Below, in pieces: positions 26,178-34,424 of a stretch of 64,000 bases of DNA. This stretch comes from Pantoea endophytica. GTDB lineage: Bacteria > Pseudomonadota > Gammaproteobacteria > Enterobacterales > Enterobacteriaceae. The position numbers and the translations under genes are program-made. Within the stretch, counting starts at the first letter, position 1. Every line of letters begins with the position of its first letter. The stretch spans positions 434,001 through 498,000 of the forward strand of contig NZ_PJRT01000033.1 in NCBI RefSeq assembly GCF_002858935.1, in the 5' to 3' direction. The notes below the pieces were generated by a model. That model ran no database searches and was not told the DNA's origin. It saw nothing but the letters and a program-made list of their open reading frames with translations.

Positions 26178-27092
26178 ATGCTGAACATTCTGCTCAATCG
26201 CCTTGGCCAATCGGTATTAGTGCTGCTCGGCGTGTCGCTGCTGATTTTCTTTAGCCTGCACATGACGGGCGATCCGGCGGCGCTGATGATGCCGCCCGGC
26301 TCCAGCCAGCAGGAGATCGCTACTTTTCGTCATAGCATGGGCTTTGATCGTCCGCTGCTGTGGCAATACAGCCACTATCTTGGCGGCGTGCTGCACGGGG
26401 ATTTTGGTGAATCGCTGCGCTACAGCCAGCCGGTATTGGCGTTGATTGCCGAACGTCTGCCGGCGACGGCGCTGCTGGCGGTGAGTGCGCTGGCATGGAG
26501 TTCGCTGCTCGGTCTGCTGCTCGGCATTATCAGCGCCCTGCGGCCGCACAGCCTGTGGGATTTGTTATGTCGCCTGCTGGCCTTCTCCGGCCAGGCGATT
26601 CCGGTGTTCTGGCTCGGGCTGCTGCTGATTCTGCTGTTCAGCCTGAAGTTACAGTGGCTGCCCTCCAGCGGTTACGGCACTTTCGCCGCGCTGGTAATGC
26701 CGGCGCTCAGTCTGGGTGCGTTTTACATGAGCGCCGTGGCACGCCTGACGCGCGCCAGCCTGCTGGATGTGCTGCAACAGGATTATATCCGCACCGCGCG
26801 CGCCAAAGGGCTCAGCGCCTGGCGCATCGTGGTACGCCACGGTTTGCGTAACGCACTGATTCCGGTGATCACCGTACAGGGCATGTATTTCGCCTCGTTG
26901 CTTGGCGGCGCACTGGTGACTGAGATTATTTTTGCCTGGCCCGGCATTGGTCGTCTGGCGATTCAGGCGATTCAAAACCGCGATTTCCCGCTGGTGCAGG
27001 CGATTGTGTTGCTCGCCGCCGTGGTGTTTGTGGCGATAAATTTGCTGATCGACCTGCTCTATCTGGTGCTGAACCCGAGGATTCGTTTATGA
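26178..27092 (+). CDS. ABC transporter permease, DppB-like
   Basis: From ATG 26178, one base after the previous stop, the 304-residue protein reads MLNILLNRLGQSVLVLLGVSLLIFFSLHMTGDPAALMMPP, the DppB N-terminal pattern, with DRPLLWQYSHYLGGVLHGDFGESLRYSQPV and the EAA loop DYIRTARAKGLSAWRIVVRHGLRNALIPVITV. The frame is open to 26118 but upstream codons overlap the DppC gene. It forms the pore with the preceding permease. Confidence 0.88.
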   Translation: MLNILLNRLGQSVLVLLGVSLLIFFSLHMTGDPAALMMPPGSSQQEIATFRHSMGFDRPLLWQYSHYLGGVLHGDFGESLRYSQPVLALIAERLPATALLAVSALAWSSLLGLLLGIISALRPHSLWDLLCRLLAFSGQAIPVFWLGLLLILLFSLKLQWLPSSGYGTFAALVMPALSLGAFYMSAVARLTRASLLDVLQQDYIRTARAKGLSAWRIVVRHGLRNALIPVITVQGMYFASLLGGALVTEIIFAWPGIGRLAIQAIQNRDFPLVQAIVLLAAVVFVAINLLIDLLYLVLNPRIRL

Positions 27093-28492
27093 GTCGCCTT
27101 GACGCCACGCTTGAACTGCTGAGTGAACTGACGCGCTGGCCAAGCGTGGCCGGTCAGTTAACCTCGCAGCGCGGGTTGGCCGCCTGGCTGGAACAGTGGA
27201 TGGTGGCGCAGCTGAATGCCGCGATCGTCTATCCGGTGGCGTCTCAAACCGATGATGTCCCGCCGCTGGTCCATGTACGCATCGATAACGGCAGCAGCAA
27301 AACCGTGGTGCTGTACAACATGTATGACGTAATGCCTGCGGATGAGGCCGGCTGGGATGTGCCGCCGTTTGTCGGTGGCGTGTGTCACTGGGACGATCTC
27401 GGCGCGGTATTTGTCGGACGCGGTGCAGAGAACAATAAAGGCCCGGTCGCCGCCCTGCTGATTCTGCTACGTGAACTGCAGCAGAGCCAGCAGCTCGATT
27501 TTAATATCGAAATCCTGCTTGAAGGTGAAGAGGAAGTGGGCAGCGGCGCGCTGCGGCGTTATCTGGCGCAACAGCCTTGCCCGATTGCTCCCGCTGAAGC
27601 CGTGCTGTTTCCGTCACTGTGTGAATACGGTGGCGGCGCACCGCGCGTCTATCTCGGCTTTACCGGACTGGCCAGCGGACGCCTCAGCGTCACCGGCGGC
27701 GCATGGGGCGGACCGTCCTCCGCGATTCATGCCAGCAATGCCGGTTGGATCGCCAATCCGGCGTGGCGTTTAGTACAGGCATTAGATGCCATCGCGCCAG
27801 CAGAACACAGCGGCGTATTGGCGTGTCACGCCACGGACGATGAGGCGAATCAATTATTGGCGACCTTAGCCGCCGAATTCAGCATCGATGACGAACTGAA
27901 GTTCCGTCGCAGTCAGCGCCTGATGATCGCCGGCGATACGCTGAGCTGCCTGCAAACGCTGCTCGGCAGCGCGGTGTTAACGCTGGCAGAACTGCACAGC
28001 GATCCGCCGGGCGGACGCGGCGTCATCCCGTTCCGTGCCAGCGCGGAACTGGCGTTTCGCATCCCGCCGGGTTTCGATCAGGACGCGATGATTGCCGACG
28101 TGCAGCAGCGGCTGGCACAAGCCGATTTAGCCGGCAGCGAGCTGCACCTGTTTGATCGCTATCCCGGCGTGCGCTTTAGTCGCAGCGCCAGCGGCGTCGA
28201 TGCCCTAATCGCCAGCTATCAAACGCTGGGCGCGGCACCGCAAATCTGGCCGTGGGCGCCGGGCTGTGCGCCCGCCTACGCTTTCGCGGCCGTTGCGCCC
28301 GCCTTTCTGATTGGCGGATTAGGCCACGGCGGCAACGCGCACGCCGTCAATGAGTTTGTCACGCTGGCGGGGCTCGAACGCTTCCAGCAATCCATGAGCT
28401 TATGGCTCAACGCATTCAATGATTCGGCCATTGGCCGGGTCGCGTCACACCAGGGAAACACCGCAGTACACAAAAATAAAGGTAGTAAATAA
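27089..28492 (+). CDS. M20-family metallohydrolase homologue with altered metal ligands
   Basis: The 467 residues have the M20 (ArgE/DapE/CPG2) two-domain plan: catalytic region 1-180, dimerisation domain around 190-330, and a C-terminal HAVNEF histidine motif. Key differences are visible. The usual HxD motif (GHYDVQPA) reads NMYDVMPA at residues 77-84, so the metal-binding His is Met78. The bridging Asp in the usual DDKGP motif is Asn (ENNKGP, residues 114-119). The general-base EGEEEVGS (145-152) is kept. The protein may bind metal differently, or act as a non-hydrolytic binder. It overlaps the permease by 4 bases and precedes the D-cysteine desulfhydrase gene by one shared base. Probable role: releasing or handling an imported N-acyl or peptide substrate. 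Confidence 0.8.
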   Translation: MSRLDATLELLSELTRWPSVAGQLTSQRGLAAWLEQWMVAQLNAAIVYPVASQTDDVPPLVHVRIDNGSSKTVVLYNMYDVMPADEAGWDVPPFVGGVCHWDDLGAVFVGRGAENNKGPVAALLILLRELQQSQQLDFNIEILLEGEEEVGSGALRRYLAQQPCPIAPAEAVLFPSLCEYGGGAPRVYLGFTGLASGRLSVTGGAWGGPSSAIHASNAGWIANPAWRLVQALDAIAPAEHSGVLACHATDDEANQLLATLAAEFSIDDELKFRRSQRLMIAGDTLSCLQTLLGSAVLTLAELHSDPPGGRGVIPFRASAELAFRIPPGFDQDAMIADVQQRLAQADLAGSELHLFDRYPGVRFSRSASGVDALIASYQTLGAAPQIWPWAPGCAPAYAFAAVAPAFLIGGLGHGGNAHAVNEFVTLAGLERFQQSMSLWLNAFNDSAIGRVASHQGNTAVHKNKGSK

Positions 28493-29490
28493 TGAAATCA
28501 GTAGAAGAGTTTGAACGCGTTCCGCTCGGCTTCTTCCCCACTCCTCACGAGCCGCTGCCGCGGCTCAGTGAGGCACTTGGGATTACGCTGACGATCAAAC
28601 GTGATGACTACAGTGGCTTCGGCGGCGGCGGCAACAAAGTCCGCAAGCTGGAGTATCTGATGGCGGAGGCCTGCAAAACAGGCGTGAATGTGGTGATCAC
28701 CACCGGCGGGCATCAGTCGAACCACGCCCGCATGGTGGCTGCCGCCGCACGCAAGTTTGGTATGCGTCCGGTGCTGGTGCTGCGGGGCAATCCGCCCGCA
28801 AGCTGGCAGGGGAATCTGCTGCTGGATAAGCTGTTCGGGGCCGAGGTGCAGTTCCTCGATCCCGACGGCTATTTCAGCCAGATTGAAGGTGCGATGCAGG
28901 CGCACGCGGATGCGGCTCTCGCGCAAGGTGAAACCCCCATGATTATTCCGCTGGGTGGCGCAACGCCACTCGGCGCATTGGGTTATGTACGCGCAGTGGA
29001 AGAGATAGCGGCGCAGCTGGCACCCAGCCAGACGCCCGCACCCGATTTCATCGTCGCGCCCACCGGTTCCGGCGGCACACTGGCGGGATTGCATGTGGGT
29101 ACGCGTCGCTATTGGCCCAATACCCGGGTGATTGGCGTGAGCGTCAGCGCCAAAGCCGACTGGTTCCAGCCACGCATTGCCGGCATGGCGCAGGATTGTG
29201 CCGATCTGCTGCAATGGCCGCAGCAGTGGCAGCCGGAGGATATCTGGATTGAGGATGGTTATGTCGGTCAGGCGTACGGCGTGCCATCGGACGGCGGCAT
29301 CGCTGCCATCTATCAACTCGCCCAACTGGAAGGCGTGCTGCTGGATCCGGTCTACACCGGTAAAGCGATGCACGGCCTGTTCTCGCTGGTCGAACAGGGG
29401 CGCATTCCGCAGGGATCGCGCGTGACCTTCGTGCATTGTGGCGGTTCTCCGGCGCTTTATCCCTTCGCCGATCGCCTGCTGGAGGCGTAA
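28492..29490 (+). CDS. D-cysteine desulfhydrase / ACC-deaminase-family PLP enzyme
   Basis: The 332-residue protein is of the DcyD/ACC deaminase group of fold-type II PLP enzymes: FFPTPHEPLPRLSEALG, the lysine in SGFGGGGNKVRKLEYL (K49), TTGGHQSNHARMVAAAARKFGM, the phosphate-binding PTGSGGTLAGLHVGTRR, and a C-terminal FVHCGGSPALYPF. DcyD converts D-cysteine to pyruvate, sulfide and ammonia. The next-but-one gene encodes a rhodanese, so released sulfur can be passed on. Other fold-II family members degrade ACC, L-cysteate or diaminopropionate, so the substrate should be regarded as open. Start and stop overlap neighbours by a single base. Confidence 0.85.
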   Translation: MKSVEEFERVPLGFFPTPHEPLPRLSEALGITLTIKRDDYSGFGGGGNKVRKLEYLMAEACKTGVNVVITTGGHQSNHARMVAAAARKFGMRPVLVLRGNPPASWQGNLLLDKLFGAEVQFLDPDGYFSQIEGAMQAHADAALAQGETPMIIPLGGATPLGALGYVRAVEEIAAQLAPSQTPAPDFIVAPTGSGGTLAGLHVGTRRYWPNTRVIGVSVSAKADWFQPRIAGMAQDCADLLQWPQQWQPEDIWIEDGYVGQAYGVPSDGGIAAIYQLAQLEGVLLDPVYTGKAMHGLFSLVEQGRIPQGSRVTFVHCGGSPALYPFADRLLEA

Positions 29491-30473
29491 TGGAAGCCTT
29501 ATTGCGTGTACTGGATGAAGCCACCGTCGCGCAATTAGGCGGCGGGGATGTCGCTTTGGCGCTGGAAGACGTCAAAGCGGTGATTCAGCTGATGCGTCTC
29601 GGCGAGGCGCAGATGCCCGCCGAAAATCACATCGACCTCGGTACGCCGCTCGGTAAAGCGTATGCCTTACCGGCGCGCGTTGGCGGCAGCTACAATGCCG
29701 CAGGCGTGAAGTGGACGGCACATCGTCCACAGCGACCGGATGCGTTGCCCGCCGCCCTAGCCTTGACCCTGATTAACGATGCGCAGAGCGGCATTCCGCG
29801 CGGCTTGCTGGCCAGCGGAGCACTCACTGCGGCGCGCACCGCGGCGGTGAGCGCACTGGCGTTACAGCTGGCCGCACCGCGTCCGGTAAAGCGCGTGCTG
29901 CTGCTCGGCGCCGGTTTACATGCTCAGGCACATCTGCGCATGCTGCAGCAGTTGTTTCCGCAGCTGGAACAGATTGGCGTGTGGAATCGCTCTCCTTTTA
30001 AACTCAGTGCGTTGCGCGAAGTGCAAATCGAAACCGATCTGCCGCTCGCTCTGGCGCAGCCTTATGACGCCGTGCTGACCTGTACCAGCGCCGACCAGCC
30101 GATTGTCGACGCCGCAGCGGTACGTCCCGGTAGGATCATTGTGCAGGTCGGTTATCACGAAGTGAGTTTTGCCGCCATCAAAGCCAGCAGCAAGGTGGTG
30201 GTGGATGCGTGGGGCGATTTTGCCCAGCGCAGCGCCAAAAGCCTGTTCCAGATGTTCCGCGCCGGGGAGTTTGCTGAGCAGGATGTGGCGGCCGATCTCG
30301 CCGCGCTGCTGCTGGATCACTGGCGTCCACAGCCCGATAACAGCGTCTATTTCTCCTCGTTTGGCCTCAACGTGTTTGATATCGCCCTCGCCGCCCGCGT
30401 GTTGCATGCCGCCGAGCACGACGAGCTCGGTTCGTTGCAGTCGCTGTTTTCAGGAGTCCTGCATGATCATTGA
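29490..30473 (+). CDS. Ornithine cyclodeaminase/mu-crystallin family protein
   Basis: The 327-residue protein (start ATG 29490 overlapping the previous stop) has the family fold with KWTAHRPQRPDALPAALALTLINDAQSGIPRGLLASGALTAARTAA and a Rossmann motif VLLLGAGLHAQAHLRMLQ near residue 145. Family members include ornithine and lysine cyclodeaminases, ketimine reductases, and SbnB, which works beside a PLP enzyme in diaminopropionate synthesis. In this operon it might reduce or deaminate an imino or ketimine product derived from the sulfur amino acid. The substrate is not evident from sequence. Confidence 0.82.
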   Translation: MEALLRVLDEATVAQLGGGDVALALEDVKAVIQLMRLGEAQMPAENHIDLGTPLGKAYALPARVGGSYNAAGVKWTAHRPQRPDALPAALALTLINDAQSGIPRGLLASGALTAARTAAVSALALQLAAPRPVKRVLLLGAGLHAQAHLRMLQQLFPQLEQIGVWNRSPFKLSALREVQIETDLPLALAQPYDAVLTCTSADQPIVDAAAVRPGRIIVQVGYHEVSFAAIKASSKVVVDAWGDFAQRSAKSLFQMFRAGEFAEQDVAADLAALLLDHWRPQPDNSVYFSSFGLNVFDIALAARVLHAAEHDELGSLQSLFSGVLHDH

Positions 30474-31281
30474 TGTGCTTTCACTGCATCAGCGCCAGGC
30501 GCACGGCGAAGCGTTTCTGCTGATCGATGTCCGCGAATTTGCCGACTGGCAACGCGCCACCTTGCCTGGCGCGCAGCACTGTAACGTCTACGACTATTTT
30601 ATTGAGGATTGCAGCGAGACAGGTTTAGCGGTGATGGCAGCCGAAGCCGCCACCGCGCTGCAGCCGATGTTTACCGCGTATCCCAACGCCACGCCGGTGT
30701 TTTTCGAGCAGCAGGTTGGCATGCGTTCACCGCGCGGCGCCTGGTTCGCATGGCTGCTCAAGCGTGATGATGCGCTGATTCTGGATGGCGGCGTGGATGC
30801 GTGGATTGCGGCAGGCTATGAACTCGCGCCGGGATTGGGATTAAGCCGCACCGTGGCGCATCCACCGGCAGCCAACGCACCCGCGTGGAATCGCGAGCTG
30901 GTGTGCAGCCGGGAACAGGTGTTAGCAGCGGATGGCGTGGCGGTGATCAACGTGGATGCCCGTCGCCCCAGCGAGTTTGACGGCAGCTTTGCGCATGCCT
31001 GCTGTCAGCGCGCGGGACGGATTCCACATTCTCAGCTACTGTTATGGGAAGATGTCATCGCCAACGGCCATTTCTTATCAGCGCCGCAGATTGCCGCACG
31101 CGCCGAGGCGGCAGGACTGAGTAAAAACGCGAAGTTGCAGGTTTATTGCCATCGTGGTGCCCGCGCCGCCACGGTGTTGGCGGCGTTAAAACTGGCGGGC
31201 TATCCCCATGTTTCGGTGTATGTCGGTTCCTGGCACGAATGGGCTGAACATCACGAACTGCCGCTGTTACACGGCAGCTGA
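30463..31281 (+). CDS. Two-domain rhodanese-like sulfurtransferase
   Basis: From ATG 30463 (CAGGAG upstream, 11-base overlap with the previous gene) the 272 residues contain two rhodanese domains. The second has the active loop YCHRGARA with Cys229; the first has FEQQVGMRSPRG where the loop should be, so it lacks the cysteine. This is the architecture of thiosulfate/3-mercaptopyruvate sulfurtransferases such as SseA, though divergent in sequence. It would accept sulfur released in the cytoplasm. Last gene of the operon; its end overlaps the convergent ATPase gene by 15 bases. Confidence 0.85.
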   Translation: MIIDVLSLHQRQAHGEAFLLIDVREFADWQRATLPGAQHCNVYDYFIEDCSETGLAVMAAEAATALQPMFTAYPNATPVFFEQQVGMRSPRGAWFAWLLKRDDALILDGGVDAWIAAGYELAPGLGLSRTVAHPPAANAPAWNRELVCSREQVLAADGVAVINVDARRPSEFDGSFAHACCQRAGRIPHSQLLLWEDVIANGHFLSAPQIAARAEAAGLSKNAKLQVYCHRGARAATVLAALKLAGYPHVSVYVGSWHEWAEHHELPLLHGS

Positions 31282-32874
31282 TCGCAGCGCCAGCGCCTGC
31301 TGCACGTCCGGCGCAGCGGCGAGCAGTTGGCGGGTGTAATTGTCCTGTGGATGGTTAATCACGCTGGCGGTCGCGCCCGATTCCACAATCCTGCCGTGAT
31401 ACATCACCACCACGCGATCGCACAACTGACGCACCGCGCCGAGATCGTGGCTGATAAACAGCACCGATAATCCCAGCTTGTGGCGCAGCGTATTAAACAG
31501 CGCCAGAATCTGCCCGCGCACCGATAAATCCAGCGCCGCTACCGCTTCATCCGCCACCAGCAGCTTCGGCTCCATCGCCAGCGCGCGCGCAATGGCAATA
31601 CGCTGACGCTGGCCGCCCGAGAACGCGCCCGGCAGACGGGTGGCATGTTCGGCTTTCAATCCCACCAACGCCAGCAGCTCTTTGACTCGCGCATCCACCG
31701 CCGCGCCTTTGCGCAGTTGCCAGACGCGCAGCGGTTCGGCGATCTGCTCACCGACCGGGATTTTCGGATTCAGGCTGGCATAAGGATCCTGGAAAATAAT
31801 CTGCGTGTGGCGACGTAAGCTATGCAGCTGACGTCCTTGCAAATGCTGCCCCTGAAAATGCACTTCGCCGCCATCCGCCGTAATCAGGCCAATCGCCGCA
31901 CTGCCCAATGTGGTTTTACCGGAGCCGGATTCGCCAATCAGTCCGACAATTTCGCCCTGCGCAATCGACAGATTCGCCGGATGCAACACGGTTTGCCGTT
32001 TGGCCGGCCACAGCGGCATGCGGCGCGGCAGCGGATAGCTTTTACTGATGTCGCGCAGCACCAGCAGCGGCGGCTGTGCAACCGGCGCAGTCGCCTCGGG
32101 GATTTGCGCTGCCGAAGCAGCAATCAATTTGCACGTGTAAGGATGCGTTGGCGCGCCGAGCGTACTCAGCACCGCGCCCTGCTCAACCAGCTGCCCTTGC
32201 TGCATCACGCAGACGCGGTCGGCGTAGCGCGCTACCACCGAGAGATCGTGGGTGATCAACAAGATCCCCATGCCCATCTCCTGCTGCAACTCCTGCAACA
32301 GTGCCAGAATCTGCGCCTGAATAGTAACGTCCAGCGCGGTGGTCGGCTCGTCGGCAATCAATAACTCCGGCTGACCGCTGATGGCGCTGGCGATCATCAC
32401 CCGTTGCCGCATGCCACCCGACAGCTGATGAATATACTGCCGCGCGCGCTGCGCTGGATTGACGATGCCGACGCGATCCAGCAGCGCTATCGCTTCCTGC
32501 TGCGCCTGTTTCCAGCCAAACTGACGATGACGCACCAGCACTTCGGCAATCTGTTCACCAATACGCAGCGTGGGATTCATGCTGGTCATCGGCTCCTGAA
32601 ACACCGTGGCGATGCGGCAACCACGCAATTGCTGGGTTGTGCGCGCATCCAGCGGCTCGCCATTGAACACCACGCGGCCGCCACTCTGCTGCACGCCCGC
32701 CGGCAACAAACTCATCAGCGCCAGCGAGGTCAAGGTTTTGCCAGATCCCGATTCGCCAACTAACGCCAGGATTTCCTTGCGATCGAGATGAAAAGAGATG
32801 TTATCCACCAGCAAGCGCTGATCGTGAGTGTGCAGCGAGAGATTTTCAACCGAGAGCAAGCGCGCGTTAGTCAT
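31267..32874 (-). CDS. Fused DppDF-like ABC ATPase (two ATPase domains)
   Basis: The protein, 535 residues from [14 protein letters not shown], has two complete ATPase domains. Domain 1: Walker [15 protein letters not shown], signature [15 protein letters not shown], Walker [13 protein letters not shown]. Domain 2: Walker [17 protein letters not shown], signature [15 protein letters not shown], Walker [13 protein letters not shown], where the usual DEPVSALD has Ala for Pro. This is the GsiA/YejF type serving peptide-family importers. It must power the permeases of the 23829-31281 operon, although it is on the opposite strand and converges with it. The frame continues upstream to 32922, but MTNARL is the natural family start. 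Confidence 0.88.
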   Translation of the reverse strand: MTNARLLSVENLSLHTHDQRLLVDNISFHLDRKEILALVGESGSGKTLTSLALMSLLPAGVQQSGGRVVFNGEPLDARTTQQLRGCRIATVFQEPMTSMNPTLRIGEQIAEVLVRHRQFGWKQAQQEAIALLDRVGIVNPAQRARQYIHQLSGGMRQRVMIASAISGQPELLIADEPTTALDVTIQAQILALLQELQQEMGMGILLITHDLSVVARYADRVCVMQQGQLVEQGAVLSTLGAPTHPYTCKLIAASAAQIPEATAPVAQPPLLVLRDISKSYPLPRRMPLWPAKRQTVLHPANLSIAQGEIVGLIGESGSGKTTLGSAAIGLITADGGEVHFQGQHLQGRQLHSLRRHTQIIFQDPYASLNPKIPVGEQIAEPLRVWQLRKGAAVDARVKELLALVGLKAEHATRLPGAFSGGQRQRIAIARALAMEPKLLVADEAVAALDLSVRGQILALFNTLRHKLGLSVLFISHDLGAVRQLCDRVVVMYHGRIVESGATASVINHPQDNYTRQLLAAAPDVQQALALRSAAV

Positions 32875-32992
32875 CAGGCAGGGATTCTCAACAAGGAAAA
32901 ATACAGGATATATCCTGAACATAGCACGAACAAGACCGTTAAGTTATGGCACTGCGCGTGGCGGAATAAGGCTGTACGCCGGGTTTAAAATA

Positions 32993-33090
32993 CGCCGTAT
33001 TAACGGCGATGATTGCCGTTGAATCGTAAAATGATAAACTTTTTTGTATCATTGGTTTATATTATTTCATATCGACGGCAATAATCGCCG
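32993..33090. promoter_or_regulatory. Promoter region of abiEi with inverted-repeat operators
   Basis: CGGCGATGATTGCCG (33004-33018) and CGGCAATAATCGCCG (33076-33090) are inverted repeats with one mismatch in 15, flanking a very AT-rich promoter-like stretch. A further CGCCGT-ATTA-ACGGCG hairpin lies at 32993-33008. AbiEi antitoxins are known to repress their own promoter by binding inverted repeats, so these are the likely sites. Confidence 0.6.
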
Positions 33091-33120
33091 CCAATTACAT
33101 GATTCGCAAACGGGTGGCTT

Positions 33121-33909
33121 ATGCTGAATGCTGAAAGTAGAAAGCGGCTGAGAAGCTTGATTCCTGCTGGCTTAATCGCGACGAAAACATGGCTGCAGGA
33201 GAACGATTTAAACCCGCACTTCATTGATAATGCAGTGAAGAGCGGCACGTTGATATCGCTTAAACCCGGTGTTTATATGCGTGAACCTGCACCTCTACTG
33301 TGGAAAGGCGTGGTCACTTCGTTGCAAAGAATGCAGGAACATCCGGTTCATGTCGGCGGATTAACCGCTCTGGAGTTAGACGGTTTGGCGCACTATCAGT
33401 CGCGTGGCAAGTTAGTTAGTGTTCAGCTCTACTCGGCGGCGCCGATGCCGACCTGGTTAAACAAACTCGGCATCAATACGCATTTTGATTACCACAGTAC
33501 GCGTAAAATCTGGCCAGAATCACTCATGCATGAGAAGAAATTCCTCCGCGAAGAGGTGTGGCATGACTCTTTGCCAGCCTTGCACTATTCCGGATCCGAA
33601 AAAGCCATGCTGGAAGTGTTAAACGACGTACCCAAAACGATCAGCTTTGAACATGCCGATCAACTTATGCAAGGACTCTCAACGCTGTCACCGCGTAAAA
33701 TAGACGCACTTTTGCGAGCCTGCTCCAGTATTAAAGCAAAGCGATTATTTATGTGGCTGGCGGAAAGACATAATCATGCCTGGCTTAAACACCTGCATCC
33801 GGAGGCATATGATTTTGGCAGCGGAAAACGTGAACTTGCCAAAGCTGGCCGACTTGATAATAAGTGGAACATTACAGTGCCAAAGGAGGATGCACCTCGA
33901 TCTGGGTGA
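33121..33909 (+). CDS. abiEi: AbiEi-family type IV antitoxin (orphan)
   Basis: The 262 residues match the AbiEi plan: an N-terminal winged helix (SLIPAGLIATKTWLQENDLNPHFIDNAVKSGTLISLKPGVYMR), the HVGGLTALELDGLAHY segment around residue 78, and a C-terminal domain ending LRACSSIKAKRLFMWLAERHNHAWLKHL...DFGSGKRELAKAGRLDNKWNITVPKE. AbiEi represses the abiE operon and counteracts the AbiEii nucleotidyltransferase toxin in phage abortive infection. Here no abiEii follows. The last residues (after VPKE) are out of family because the gene runs into a truncated SnoaL-like fragment, which suggests a deletion removed the toxin gene. Base composition is more AT-rich than neighbours. Confidence 0.82.
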   Translation: MLNAESRKRLRSLIPAGLIATKTWLQENDLNPHFIDNAVKSGTLISLKPGVYMREPAPLLWKGVVTSLQRMQEHPVHVGGLTALELDGLAHYQSRGKLVSVQLYSAAPMPTWLNKLGINTHFDYHSTRKIWPESLMHEKKFLREEVWHDSLPALHYSGSEKAMLEVLNDVPKTISFEHADQLMQGLSTLSPRKIDALLRACSSIKAKRLFMWLAERHNHAWLKHLHPEAYDFGSGKRELAKAGRLDNKWNITVPKEDAPRSG

Positions 33910-34424
33910 ATGGGAGCAATTACGCGATCTGTTCCACCCCGATGGCACGATAGAAATTACCAGATTTGAAGGGCTGGCGAGTGACTTTGTCGCAGTTTCA
34001 ATGCGCATGGGTAAATCCGATCTGCGCACCAAACATTTGATTGCCGCTCCGGCGATTACCTTCAGTGCAAGTGGCAGCAAACCGATTCTTGAAACCAATG
34101 CGATGATCATCGCCGAGAATGTAAAACTGAATATCGGCTGTGAATGCCACAACCGCTTTTATGACATGGCTGAAAAACGCGACGGCGTCTGGCGTCTGGC
34201 GACTGGTACGTCGCCAAAGTATTTACGATATGGGGACCTTTACCTTCCCGCTGGGTCTGGTGGAGATAGATCCGGCGGTGGTGGCGAAATATCCGCGTGA
34301 ATACGCCACGCTGGCGTATTTGCTGGAAAAGAGCGGCTTTCCGTTACAGCGGGTATTTGCCACGCGCGGCAGTGAACTGGAGCAGAAGATCAAACACGAC
34401 GCGAAGCAATGGTTGGCCGTTTAA
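33893..34424 (+). pseudogene. Truncated and frameshifted SnoaL-like (NTF2-fold) gene
   Basis: Frame one reads LDLGEWEQLRDLFHPDGTIEITRFEG, then MRMGKSDLRTKHLIAAPAITFSASGSKPILETNAMIIAENVKLNIGCECHNRFYDMAEKRDGVWRL; frame two continues VRRQSIYDMGTFTFPLGLVEIDPAVVAKYPREYATLAYLLEKSGF to the end at 34424. Together they make a SnoaL-like/NTF2-superfamily protein lacking perhaps 30 N-terminal residues. The frameshift is due to a 7-base tandem duplication, GCGTCTG at 34185-34191 repeated at 34192-34198; removing one copy restores the frame. The 5' end joins directly to abiEi. No function can be expected. Confidence 0.82.

Noticed and set aside
28498-29436. 312-codon open frame on the minus strand opposite the D-cysteine desulfhydrase gene
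   Set aside because: It lies entirely antisense to a well-supported PLP enzyme, has no ribosome site and its composition (His, Arg, Gln rich) is that of a mirror frame in GC-rich DNA.
33809-33893. An upstream start (ATG 33809 behind GGAGG) for the SnoaL-like gene
   Set aside because: The bases from 33809 to about 33890 encode the conserved C-terminus of AbiEi in another frame; the alternative reading is a shadow and the spacing to GGAGG is only 3 bases.
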